Assembly: GCA_910588405.1 (NCBI GenBank)
Contig: CAJUPT010000018.1
Location: forward strand, 1-54,780
Direction of reading: 5' to 3'
DNA: 54,780 bases
From: an uncultured Lachnospiraceae bacterium
Lineage (GTDB): Bacteria; Bacillota; Clostridia; Lachnospirales; Lachnospiraceae
This document shows positions 7,549-15,225 of this stretch, in pieces (position 1 is the first letter of the stretch; each line of letters opens with the position of its first letter). The position numbers and the translations under genes are program-made. The notes under the pieces are model-generated. The model had not been told where the DNA came from. It made no database searches and saw only the letters and a program-made list of their open reading frames with translations.

Positions 7549-8295
7549 ATGGGAGAGTTGGTGCTGCTTCGCTGTGTCAGGGCGGAGAAAATAAAAATAA
7601 GACATTCCATGGTCTGGCTGTTTTTTCTGATCGTTCCTATACTCCCGGCCATTATGGGAACGGGGAATTATATGATGAACCGGGAAGTTCTGCAATCGGA
7701 ATGGTACAGTCTGTGGACCCAGCATACATTATTTTATTCAAATTTTTTCTACGGGCCGCTGATTGGAATCTACTGTTCATATCTGTGGCGGCTAGAGCAT
7801 CTGAACTATAACTGGAACCATTGTATGACTGCGCCGGTTCCGGTGGAGTGCGTTTTTTTGTCCAAGCTGGTTCAGGTATTCAAGATGACGCTTTTAACCC
7901 AGCTATGGACTTGGTTTTTGTATTTTCTGTGCGGGAAATACGCCGGACTGCCGGGGCTGCCGCCAATTAACATGCTGTTCTGGCTGATCCGGGGCGCCTG
8001 CGGCGGCATGGCGGCGGCATCATTGCAGCTGGTTCTTTCTATGAAGATCCGCAGCTTCGCCCTGCCGGTAGGCATCGGACTGGCAGGCTCCATCGGAGGG
8101 CTGCTTTTGTCCAACGGCGGTTTCGGCCTGTTCTGGCCCTATTCGCTGATGATGCTGGGGATGAACGCCAATAAATATAATGATGTATTAAGCTCACAGC
8201 TTATTCGGTTCGCCTTGTCCTGTGCAGTTTTTGTCTGTCTGTTCAGCTATATGGGAATCCGGATTCTTAAGAGGCAGGATGTAAAGGCAGCGTGA
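7549..8295 (+). CDS. ABC-2 type permease, lantibiotic-immunity (MutG-like)
   Basis: A 248-residue permease with about six hydrophobic segments. It has the same general plan as its upstream partner, with YLWRLEHLNYNWNHCMTAPV as the coupling region after the second segment. It starts two bases after the previous stop, with AAGGAG inside the preceding coding end, so translation is coupled. Together with the ATPase and the first permease it completes a LanFEG-like transporter. I see no terminator directly after it. Confidence 0.85.
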   Translation: MGELVLLRCVRAEKIKIRHSMVWLFFLIVPILPAIMGTGNYMMNREVLQSEWYSLWTQHTLFYSNFFYGPLIGIYCSYLWRLEHLNYNWNHCMTAPVPVECVFLSKLVQVFKMTLLTQLWTWFLYFLCGKYAGLPGLPPINMLFWLIRGACGGMAAASLQLVLSMKIRSFALPVGIGLAGSIGGLLLSNGGFGLFWPYSLMMLGMNANKYNDVLSSQLIRFALSCAVFVCLFSYMGIRILKRQDVKAA

Positions 8296-8342
8296 GGATT
8301 TTTGCGGTGAAGATTTTTGACGATTTTTGGCGTCTTTTACAC

Positions 8343-8371
8343 TGGACTTTCGCAGGCGGGCATGCTATACT
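8343..8371 (+). promoter_or_regulatory. Promoter of the coiled-coil gene
   Basis: TGGACT (8343-8348), 17 bases, then TATACT (8366-8371) preceded by TG in the extended -10 position. It suggests that the next gene is expressed separately from the ABC operon. Confidence 0.65.
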
Positions 8372-8421
8372 GGAAAAGCAGAACATTTTTGCCGCAAAGA
8401 TATCAGGAAGGGGATGATCGC

Positions 8422-8838
8422 ATGACGGACGGCGAAAAGTTTGATCTGATACTTACAGAATTAAAAAAGCTTGATACACTTGAGAAAAAATTTGATACTT
8501 TTGAGAAGAAATTCGATACATATGAGGAAAAATTCGATACATTTGAGAAAAAATTTGATGCTTTTGATAAAAAATTTGATACATTAGAGAGAAAAGTCGA
8601 TACACTTGAGGGGAAATTTGATACACTTGAGAAAAAAGTCGATACACTTGAAAAGAAATTCGATACACTTGAAGAGAAAGTAGAAAAAATTGATTACGAT
8701 GTACACAACTTAAAATATCAGCTGATCAAGTATGTTGCGGATTTGAAGAGTACAGATGAAATGATATTGAATGAAGTAGAAAGAGTACACGAGATTTTAT
8801 ACAAACATCAAAGAGATAAAGCCATACATACGGCGTAA
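8422..8838 (+). CDS. Heptad-repeat coiled-coil protein, function unknown
   Basis: A 138-residue protein I do not recognise. After a short start (MTDGEKFDLILTELKK), residues 17-86 are ten uninterrupted heptads of the type (L/F/V)-D-T-(L/F/Y)-E-K-K. Positions a and d are Leu, Phe, Val or Tyr and the rest are charged, predicting a parallel coiled coil of about 10 nm. Residues 87-138 continue as a helical, less regular tail ending HEILYKHQRDKAIHTA. There is no signal peptide or membrane segment. The frame is open from 8317, but GGAAGGGG (8406-8413) fits the ATG at 8422. It has its own promoter and terminator. It resembles short coiled-coil proteins common in Clostridia whose role is unknown. Confidence 0.75.
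   Translation: MTDGEKFDLILTELKKLDTLEKKFDTFEKKFDTYEEKFDTFEKKFDAFDKKFDTLERKVDTLEGKFDTLEKKVDTLEKKFDTLEEKVEKIDYDVHNLKYQLIKYVADLKSTDEMILNEVERVHEILYKHQRDKAIHTA
8470..8679 (+). repeat. Ten tandem 21-bp repeats encoding heptads
   Basis: Ten in-frame 21-base units of the form (t/g)tcgataca-cttgagaaaaa encode the heptads of the coiled-coil protein. The units are degenerate but clearly related. Because 21 is a multiple of three, gain or loss of units would change coil length without breaking the frame. Confidence 0.9.
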
Positions 8839-8846
8839 TTACAGAT

Positions 8847-8892
8847 CCGCTGCCATGAGCAAAGAACCCCATGGCAGCGGATTATTTATTAC
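8847..8892 (+). terminator. Intrinsic terminator after the coiled-coil gene
   Basis: CCGCTGCCATG pairs perfectly with CATGGCAGCGG (11 bp), followed by attatttatt. It lies between this gene and the convergent HD-domain gene and may serve both. Confidence 0.75.
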
Positions 8893-8912
8893 GGAGTATC
8901 CAGCCAAACGCG

Positions 8913-9533
8913 TCACCGGAGGGTTTTGTCGGACTCTTTCAGATTTCCTTTTTTAATATGTTTTTTGATAATACCATCCGTTACATCAAACAATACCTCC
9001 GACCCCTGCCTTGTTTTCCTCTGTCGCCCGTACACCTGCTCGGCAGTAACCTGATGTGTTCTCCAGTCGCCGCCGTCGTTGCTGTCATTCAGCAGAAGCG
9101 GCTGTAAATTATCCATGGCGTGAGCAAATTTTGCCTCGGCGGTCTGATTGTCCTCAAATTCGTCGAACAGCGCAGTCAGCTCCTGTTTCTGGTCCTCGGG
9201 CAGAAGGGAATAAATCTTTTCCTTCGCGGCCTCCTCTCTGGCCTTCTGCGTTTTCAGATTTTCCGTGTCGTAAGCGTAGGTATCCCCGGCTTCGATCTCC
9301 ACGATATCGTGGATCAGGCACATCAGCATCACCCTGGCGATATCCACCGTTTCATTGGCGTATTCCCGCAGCAGATAAGCCATGATCGCCATATGCCAGG
9401 CGTGTTCGGCGTCATTTTCATTTCTGCCATGACCGGACAGATGGGTCTGCCGGAAAATGTTTTTTTCTTTGTCAATTTCCAGAATAAAGTCCAGTTGTTT
9501 CCTCAATCTTTCTTCTATCTTTTTTTCTGCCAT
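8913..9533 (-). CDS. HD-domain phosphohydrolase, YfbR-like 5'-nucleotidase
   Basis: A 206-residue HD-superfamily metal-dependent phosphohydrolase. The metal ligands are visible as NDAEHAWHMA, then CLIHDIVEIEAGDT, and a later Asp in AHAMDNLQP, the pattern of the YfbR/HD_3 group. YfbR hydrolyses deoxyribonucleoside 5'-monophosphates; that specificity is assigned by family and not proven here. GGAGG lies about ten bases before the ATG. Its promoter region (TATAAT at 9617-9622 on the minus strand) is shared back to back with that of cooS. Confidence 0.8.
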   Translation of the reverse strand: MAEKKIEERLRKQLDFILEIDKEKNIFRQTHLSGHGRNENDAEHAWHMAIMAYLLREYANETVDIARVMLMCLIHDIVEIEAGDTYAYDTENLKTQKAREEAAKEKIYSLLPEDQKQELTALFDEFEDNQTAEAKFAHAMDNLQPLLLNDSNDGGDWRTHQVTAEQVYGRQRKTRQGSEVLFDVTDGIIKKHIKKGNLKESDKTLR

Positions 9534-9631
9534 ATCAATACTGCCTCCGGTTTATTTGATCAAAAATCTGGCGGCGTCTGCCTGATTTTCCGTAAAAACA
9601 AGCCGCCGTCCTCCGTATTATAGCATAAAAC

Positions 9632-9655
9632 GCGCAAGTGGAGAAGTTCTTGCGC
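9632..9655. promoter_or_regulatory. Inverted repeat operator candidate between HD gene and cooS
   Basis: GCGCAAG (9632-9638) and CTTGCGC (9649-9655) form a perfect 7+7 inverted repeat with a 10-base spacer. The right arm contains the -35 box of the cooS promoter, and the left arm lies just upstream of the -10 box of the divergent gene, so one bound dimer could affect both. Confidence 0.5.
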
Positions 9656-9678
9656 CGTTGTCGCCTTTATGTTAGAAT
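9650..9678 (+). promoter_or_regulatory. Promoter of the cooS operon
   Basis: TTGCGC (9650-9655), 17 bases, then TAGAAT (9673-9678) with TG in the extended -10 position. The 5' leader to the ATG at 9796 is about 110 bases. Confidence 0.6.
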
Positions 9679-9795
9679 AGACGTGTAGTTTCAGGCTGAA
9701 TTTTGGCGAAACGGATCAATTCAGTTTTGTTTTCGCGGAATTTACAGCGTCGTAAACCATTTCAGAACAATCTTTTATGGAGGAGGAATATCATT

Positions 9796-11685
9796 ATGAA
9801 CACTTGTACCGATTGCCTCAGTCGCAATACCTGTGCCAGTGCGGATAAGCCGATGGAGGAATATATCCGCCAGCTCCCCCTGGAGACTGCCCACCACAGA
9901 GTGGAAGGCCAGTCCACCAAATGCGGTTTTGGCCTGCAGGGCGTCTGCTGCCGTCTCTGTGCCAACGGACCCTGCCGGATTACTCCCAAATCCCCCAGGG
10001 GTATCTGCGGCGCCAATGCGGACACCATCGTAGCCCGGAATTTCCTTCGTGCCGTAGCGGCCGGCTCCGGATGCTACATCCATGTGGTGGAGAACACGGC
10101 AAGACAGCTGAAAAACACCGGACTGCACAAAGATAAGATCCGCAGCGAAAAGGCGCTGAACCGTCTGGCGGAGATTTTCGGCGTAACCGGCGAGGACAAA
10201 TATGATCTGTGCGTGAAAGTGGCGGATGCGGTTCTGTCCGACTTGTACCGTCCCGAATACGAGCCTATGGAGCTGGTAGAGAAGCTGGCCTACGCGCCCC
10301 GCGTAAAGCGGTGGAAAGAGCTTGGCATCATGCCCGGCGGCGCGAAGGGCGAAGTATTCAACAATGTGGTAAAGACATCCACCAACTTAAATTCCGACCC
10401 GGTTGAGATGCTGGTTTCCTGCCTGCGTCTGGGTATTTCCACCGGACTGTACGGTCTGCAGCTGACCAACCTGTTAAACGATGTGGTGCTGGGCGATCCG
10501 GAGATCCGTACGGCTCCCGTAGGCATGAATGTCATCGATCCTGATTATATTAATATCCTGATCACCGGTCATCAGCATTCTCTGTTTACATATATCCAGG
10601 ATCGTCTTCTGGATGAGGATGTAGTGGCAAAGGCAAAGGCTGCCGGAGCCAAGGGTTTTAAGCTGGTGGGCTGTACCTGCGTAGGACAGGACCTTCAGTT
10701 AAGAGGCGCACACTATACGGAAATTTTCGACGGCCACGCGGGCAATAACTATATTTCCGAGGCAGTGCTTTCCTGCGGCGCCATCGACGCGGTGCTCAGT
10801 GAGTTTAACTGTACCCTGCCCGGTATCGAGCCGATCTGCGATGAACTGAAGATTAAGCAGATCTGCCTGGACGTGGTGGCAAAGAAGGCAAATGCCGAGT
10901 ATATTCCGTTTAACTACGAGACCCGTGAGGCGGACGGCGACCGGATCATCGACGAGATCGTTGCGGCATACAAAGAACGCCGGGGCAGTGTACCCATGAA
11001 GCTGTTCACCGACCACGGCAATAAAAATACCCTGACCGGCGTCAGCGAGGGAAGCCTGAAAGCGTTCCTGGGCGACAGCTGGAAGCCGCTGATCGATCTG
11101 ATTGTAGCGGGCAAGATCAAGGGTCTGGCTGGCGTGGTAGGCTGCTCCAGCGTGGCATACGGCCATGATACGCTGACGGCCGAGCTGACCAAGGAGCTGA
11201 TTGCGAAGGATATCCTGGTGCTCACTGCCGGCTGTTCCTCAGGCGGACTGGAAAATATCGGCCTGATGACGCCCGAAGCCGCCGAGCTTGCCGGTCCTAA
11301 CTTAAAGGTTGTCTGTAAGCAGCTGGGCATTCCGCCCGTACTGAATTTCGGTCCCTGTCTGGCCATCGGCCGTCTGGAGATCGTGGCGACGGAAATCGCG
11401 GAGGAACTGGGCGTCGATCTGCCTCAGCTGCCTCTGGTGCTCTCGGCCGCGCAGTGGCTGGAGGAGCAGGCGCTGGCAGACGGCGCGTTCGCTCTGGCTC
11501 TGGGACTGCCCCTGCATCTTGGCGTACCGCCTTTCATCACCGGCAGCGGTGTTGTGACCAAGGTGCTGACCGAAGATATGGTAGGTCTGACCGGCGGCCG
11601 CGTGATCGTGGACCCTGACGGCAAGTCCGCCGCCAATCAGCTGGAAGCGATTATCGAGGAGAAGCGGAAGGCTTTGAATATTTGA
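9796..11685 (+). CDS. cooS: CooS-family (carbon monoxide dehydrogenase-like) catalytic subunit, divergent
   Basis: A 629-residue homologue of the homodimeric Ni-Fe CO dehydrogenase CooS. The B/D-cluster cysteines are present at 43, 51, 52, 55, 60 and 71 (CGFGLQGVCC.LC....C). Candidate C-cluster ligands are His261 (GHQHS), Cys295 (GCTC), Cys339 (EFNC), Cys450 (VVGC), Cys480 (TAGC) and Cys521 (FGPC). However, the proton-transfer His93 of Carboxydothermus CODH-II is not found (AAGSGCYIHVV here), and the catalytic Lys563 position reads Gln558 (EEQALADG). CO oxidation is therefore doubtful. The frame is open to 9703, but GGAGGAGG at about 9779-9786 fits ATG 9796. cooF-like and oxidoreductase genes follow; no acetyl-CoA synthase is present. 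Confidence 0.88.
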   Translation: MNTCTDCLSRNTCASADKPMEEYIRQLPLETAHHRVEGQSTKCGFGLQGVCCRLCANGPCRITPKSPRGICGANADTIVARNFLRAVAAGSGCYIHVVENTARQLKNTGLHKDKIRSEKALNRLAEIFGVTGEDKYDLCVKVADAVLSDLYRPEYEPMELVEKLAYAPRVKRWKELGIMPGGAKGEVFNNVVKTSTNLNSDPVEMLVSCLRLGISTGLYGLQLTNLLNDVVLGDPEIRTAPVGMNVIDPDYINILITGHQHSLFTYIQDRLLDEDVVAKAKAAGAKGFKLVGCTCVGQDLQLRGAHYTEIFDGHAGNNYISEAVLSCGAIDAVLSEFNCTLPGIEPICDELKIKQICLDVVAKKANAEYIPFNYETREADGDRIIDEIVAAYKERRGSVPMKLFTDHGNKNTLTGVSEGSLKAFLGDSWKPLIDLIVAGKIKGLAGVVGCSSVAYGHDTLTAELTKELIAKDILVLTAGCSSGGLENIGLMTPEAAELAGPNLKVVCKQLGIPPVLNFGPCLAIGRLEIVATEIAEELGVDLPQLPLVLSAAQWLEEQALADGAFALALGLPLHLGVPPFITGSGVVTKVLTEDMVGLTGGRVIVDPDGKSAANQLEAIIEEKRKALNI

Positions 11686-11709
11686 CGACAGAGAGGGGGA
11701 TCTGCCAAG

Positions 11710-12156
11710 ATGAAACGAATTTTTATCGACCCCGCGAAATGCGACGGGTGTAAAAACTGTACCCTGGCTTGTATGGAATCCCACCGGCAGGACGGAGGAA
11801 AAGGGCTGTATACGCTGGATCTGACCGATCCGGCCAACCAGTCCCGCAATTTCATTGTCGCTGACGGAAAGGGAGGCTATGCGCCCATCTTCTGCCGTCA
11901 CTGCGATGTTCCTGACTGCGCGGGCGCCTGCATGAGCGGGGCGCTTAAGAAAAACATGGAAAACGGCCTGGTGGAATATGATAAGGAAAAATGCGCGGCC
12001 TGCTATATGTGCGTGATGAGCTGCCGCTATGGCGTGCCTGCCATTTCCCCTGACCGAAAGCGGATTATCAAATGCGATTTCTGCGCCCATTTGGAGGAAG
12101 GACCCGCCTGTGTACGGGCCTGTCCCAAGCAGGCCATCGAAGTGAGGGAGGTGTGA
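11710..12156 (+). CDS. cooF: CooF-like four-cluster ferredoxin
   Basis: A 148-residue iron-sulfur protein with four CxxC-type cysteine groups: CDGCKNCTLAC, CRHCDVPDCAGAC, CAACYMCVMSC and CDFCAHLEEGPACVRAC. This is the pattern of CooF/HycB-like electron-transfer proteins carrying four [4Fe-4S] clusters. It would pass electrons between the CooS-like enzyme and the downstream flavoprotein. It begins 24 bases after cooS and ends two bases before the next ATG, so all three genes form one operon. Confidence 0.9.
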   Translation: MKRIFIDPAKCDGCKNCTLACMESHRQDGGKGLYTLDLTDPANQSRNFIVADGKGGYAPIFCRHCDVPDCAGACMSGALKKNMENGLVEYDKEKCAACYMCVMSCRYGVPAISPDRKRIIKCDFCAHLEEGPACVRACPKQAIEVREV

Positions 12157-12158
12157 GT

Positions 12159-13385
12159 ATGGAGAGATTTGTTATCATAGGAGCCGGCGCCGCCGGTATC
12201 AGCGCCGCCCAGGTGCTTCGTGATGTCCGCCCGAAGGATACGATCACCGTGATTTCCACCGACGAAAAAGTGCATTCCCGCTGTATGCTTCACAAATATC
12301 TGGGCCATGAACGGGATGCCCAGGGCATCAATTTTGTGGATGCGGACTTTTTCGAGAAAAACGATATCACCCATATCGCCTGCCAGACGGTGGATAAAAT
12401 CGATGTTGAGGGGAAGAAAGTCTGCTATGGGGAGTATTGGGCTCCTTACGATAAGCTTCTGATCGCTACGGGGGCCGGATTCTTTATCCCTCCCATCCCT
12501 CATTTCCGGGAAGCGCCCAATGTGTTCGGCTTCCGGGATTTAAGCGATGCGCTGAAGATCGACGAGGCTTTCGCAAGAGGAAAGCGGGTGTTTATCGTGG
12601 GCTCCGGCCTGGTGGGCCTGGATGCGGCTTCCGCCCTGTGCGAGCGGGGGGCAGACGTTACCATCGCCGAGATGGCGCCCCGGGTAATGCCTTTGCAGAC
12701 CGACGAGTATGCGGCTTCGGTTTACCAGAAAGCCTTTGAAGATCACGGGTGCAAGTTCCTGTTGGGCATCGGCGCCAGCGACGCGGTAGTGGACGGGGAG
12801 GGCAATATCACGGAAGTGATTCTGTCTACCGGCGACCATGTGCCCTGCGATTTTATCATTATGGCGGCGGGCGTTCGTCCCAGGATTCAGATCGCTCTGG
12901 ACAGCGGCATCGCAGCGGAGCGGGCAATTCAGGTGGACGATCATCTGCGCACCTCTGCGCCGGATGTCTATGCGGCAGGAGACTGCACCGGCCTGTCCGG
13001 CGTATGGCCCGACGCTATGGCTCAGGGCAAGGCGGCGGCCTGGAATATGGCAGGGATCGACGAGGTCTATGAAAAGCCTTATCCCTTCAAAAACACCAGC
13101 AACTTCTTCGGCGTCACCATGCTGTCCGCAGGGCGGTTGGATCTGACGGAAGGGGCTGAAGTACTGGTCCATAAGACGGCCGGTGAATACAAAAAGGCTG
13201 TGATCACGGACGGAAAGCTGACGGGGTACCTGTCTCTGGGAGATATCTCCAATGAGGGGCTGTACCTGTACCTGATCAAAAACGGCATTGATCTAAGCGC
13301 AAAGAAAGATAAGATCTTCAGGCTGACGTTCGCGGATTTTTATGGGATTAATGAGAAGAACGGCGAGTTTGCATATCAGGTGTAA
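12159..13385 (+). CDS. FAD-dependent NAD(P) oxidoreductase of the CODH operon (FNOR type)
   Basis: A 408-residue flavoprotein of the pyridine nucleotide-disulphide oxidoreductase fold without a redox-active CxxxxC pair. The FAD motif GAGAAGISAA lies at residues 7-16, the NAD(P) motif GSGLVGLDAA near 150, and the second FAD motif DVYAAGDCTG near 270. A C-terminal domain of about 110 residues follows. The order cooS-cooF-FNOR is a known arrangement thought to exchange electrons between the CooF clusters and NAD(P). The frame is open to 12072, but GGGAGG and the two-base spacing after cooF fix ATG 12159. Confidence 0.88.
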   Translation: MERFVIIGAGAAGISAAQVLRDVRPKDTITVISTDEKVHSRCMLHKYLGHERDAQGINFVDADFFEKNDITHIACQTVDKIDVEGKKVCYGEYWAPYDKLLIATGAGFFIPPIPHFREAPNVFGFRDLSDALKIDEAFARGKRVFIVGSGLVGLDAASALCERGADVTIAEMAPRVMPLQTDEYAASVYQKAFEDHGCKFLLGIGASDAVVDGEGNITEVILSTGDHVPCDFIIMAAGVRPRIQIALDSGIAAERAIQVDDHLRTSAPDVYAAGDCTGLSGVWPDAMAQGKAAAWNMAGIDEVYEKPYPFKNTSNFFGVTMLSAGRLDLTEGAEVLVHKTAGEYKKAVITDGKLTGYLSLGDISNEGLYLYLIKNGIDLSAKKDKIFRLTFADFYGINEKNGEFAYQV

Positions 13386-13691
13386 GGTGAAAAACCTAAA
13401 AGATTAATTGAATCATAAAGTGATCCGATAACCGCAGCTGCATTACCGGCGTGATTGACCGGAGCTTCTGCAATTTGACAAAATGCGTCATCGAGAAGCA
13501 TATTCTTGGCAGCGGCGCGTTTGGCTGGATATTGCGTAATGAAAATCAGGACTGCCTGTTATACCTTTGGGTATAAATAGGGGGTCCTGATGCATTTCCG
13601 ATACAATGCGCGTTTGTGTATGGCGCAGCGCGTTTTTAATATGCTGCATTGTTCAGGATGATTTGTAATAGGATCTATTTTTCAAAAGAAA
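13386..13691. other. Gene-free stretch with a long imperfect hairpin
   Basis: No convincing gene. A 45-base imperfect hairpin at 13546-13590 has an outer stem TCAGGAC/GTCCTGA and an inner stem TATACC/GGTATA with a TTTG loop. A short open frame before it (about 13430-13578) lacks a start and SD. No clear terminator for the cooS operon was found elsewhere, so this hairpin may serve as a weak one, though it lacks a U-run. Confidence 0.45.
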
Positions 13692-13720
13692 TTAAAGAGT
13701 CAGTATAGCCAATATATAAA
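13692..13720 (+). promoter_or_regulatory. Candidate promoter of the PatB-type lyase gene
   Basis: TTAAAG (13692-13697), 17 bases, then TATAAA (13715-13720), 47 bases before the ATG at 13767. Confidence 0.45.
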
Positions 13721-13766
13721 GATAATTTACACAGTTTTTATAGAAAAGAAAGGAAGGAAGCTACAA

Positions 13767-14975
13767 ATGAATTACGATTTTACCACTGTTATGGACCGCC
13801 GGGGAAAGGATGCCGTCGCCATCGACGGATTGGGTACGCCAGGATTTGCGCCGGATGCGCCGAAGGAAGGATTTGACGCGATTCCTATGTGGGTTGCAGA
13901 TATGAATTTTGCTACGGTGCCCACGATTCCGGAGGCGATCATCGAACGGGCCAAGCATCCTGCTTATGGCTATTTCTTTCCGAGGGAGGAATATTTTCAG
14001 TCTATTATCCGGTGGCAGGAAAAGCGCAACGGAGTGACCGGACTTACAAAGGAGCATATCGGTTATGAGAACGGTGTGCTGGGCGGCGTGATCAGTGCGC
14101 TGAATGTGCTCTGTTCCAAAGGTGATCATGTGCTGCTCCATTCGCCTACTTACATAGGTTTTACCGGCAGTCTGACCAATAACGGGTATCATATTGTCCA
14201 TAGTCCTATGGTTTTGGATGAAAATGGTGTGTACCGAATGGATTTCGCAGATATGGAGAAGAAGATTACGGAGAATAAAATACATGCCACCGTATTTTGT
14301 TCGCCTCATAATCCATGCGGACGGGTGTGGGAACGTTGGGAAGTGGAGCAGGCCATGGAACTATTCCGCAAACATGATGTGATGGTGGTTTCCGATGAGA
14401 TCTGGTCAGATATTATTCTGAACGGACATAAGCATGTTCCGACGCAGAGTGTCAGCGACGATGCAAGGAACAGGACGGTGGCTGTTTATGCCCCGTCAAA
14501 AACCTTTAATCTGGCCGGTCTGGTGGGAAGCTATCATATCATCTACAATAAAATATTGCGGGAACGGATCGAGAAGGAATCCTCCCTTCCTCACTATAAC
14601 GATATGAATGTGCTTTCCATGCATGCACTGATCGGCGCCTATAAGCCGGAGGGCCATGTGTGGGTGGACGAGCTGTGTCAGACTTTAAGCGGTAATATTA
14701 ATTTTGCCTGTGATTATATCCGGCAGCACTTTGACGGTGTCAGCGTTTCCAAACCGGAGGGAACCTATATGCTGTTTCTGGATTGTACAAAGTGGTGTGA
14801 AACTCATGGGAAAACCATCGATGAAGTGCAGAAAGCCGGATGGGATGTGGGCGTGGCCTGGCAGGACGGCAGAATGTTCCACGGCCCCTGCCATATCCGC
14901 ATGAATCTGGCGCTGCCGCTTTCCCGGGTACAGGAGGCATTTGACCGGTTAAACAGATATGTTTTTACAGATTGA
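13767..14975 (+). CDS. PLP-dependent C-S lyase, MalY/PatB family
   Basis: A 402-residue fold-type I PLP enzyme. The N-terminal AIPMWVADMNFATVP is the MalY/PatB signature; substrate and cofactor motifs CSPHNPCGRVW and VSDEIWSDII follow, and the PLP Lys sits in YAPSKTFNLAGL. Family members cleave cystathionine or cysteine S-conjugates to pyruvate, ammonia and a thiol, and some also act as regulators. The length matches the usual ~390-400 residues. SD AAGGAAGG precedes the ATG. It is apparently monocistronic. Confidence 0.9.
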   Translation: MNYDFTTVMDRRGKDAVAIDGLGTPGFAPDAPKEGFDAIPMWVADMNFATVPTIPEAIIERAKHPAYGYFFPREEYFQSIIRWQEKRNGVTGLTKEHIGYENGVLGGVISALNVLCSKGDHVLLHSPTYIGFTGSLTNNGYHIVHSPMVLDENGVYRMDFADMEKKITENKIHATVFCSPHNPCGRVWERWEVEQAMELFRKHDVMVVSDEIWSDIILNGHKHVPTQSVSDDARNRTVAVYAPSKTFNLAGLVGSYHIIYNKILRERIEKESSLPHYNDMNVLSMHALIGAYKPEGHVWVDELCQTLSGNINFACDYIRQHFDGVSVSKPEGTYMLFLDCTKWCETHGKTIDEVQKAGWDVGVAWQDGRMFHGPCHIRMNLALPLSRVQEAFDRLNRYVFTD

Positions 14976-15124
14976 GAAAACAGCTTTCTTATTACGGCTG
15001 TATGCAGTCAAAGAATATTGGAATAAAGTCATTATAGAAAAGAAATAGAATAAAAAGTAAAGGTTACGATTCTGCTTTTCAAATATTAAAATATATCGGA
15101 AAAAGAAATAATGAAATTGCCGTA

Positions 15125-15153
15125 CAACCTTTTGCGAACCTTTCCGCCGTTTA
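15125..15153 (+). promoter_or_regulatory. Possible ECF-type promoter of the sigma operon
   Basis: CAACC followed by TTTT (15125-15133) and CGTTTA (15148-15153) resemble an AACC/CGT extracytoplasmic-sigma promoter, about 75 bases before the sigma gene, as expected for autoregulation. The spacing is slightly long and I hold this loosely. Confidence 0.3.
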
Positions 15154-15225
15154 TGACCATATACCAGTGAAGGGCAAAACAAACCCCTGAAACAGACGTC
15201 TGAGATAAGGTGGAGGAACACTCAC

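Noticed and set aside
8453..8668. Minus-strand frame with Tyr/Phe repeats (MYRISFQVYRLFSQVYQ)
   Set aside because: Shadow of the heptad repeat on the other strand.
8470..8679. Regular repeats resembling a CRISPR array
   Set aside because: The units are contiguous 21-base in-frame heptad codons with no spacers.
11302..12090. 262-residue minus-strand frame
   Set aside because: Antisense to the clear cooS-cooF coding region.
9796..13385. Wood-Ljungdahl acetyl-CoA synthase cluster
   Set aside because: No acsA/B/C/D/E, fhs or cooC genes are in the window; only the cooS-cooF-FNOR trio.
13430..13578. Stopless stretch translating to a Cys-containing peptide (SFCNLTKCVIEKHILGSG)
   Set aside because: No start codon with SD and no family recognised; possibly a remnant but not supportable.
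15193..15202. Perfect palindrome CAGACGTCTG before the sigma gene
   Set aside because: Ten bases is short enough to occur by chance, and it fits no known ECF promoter part.
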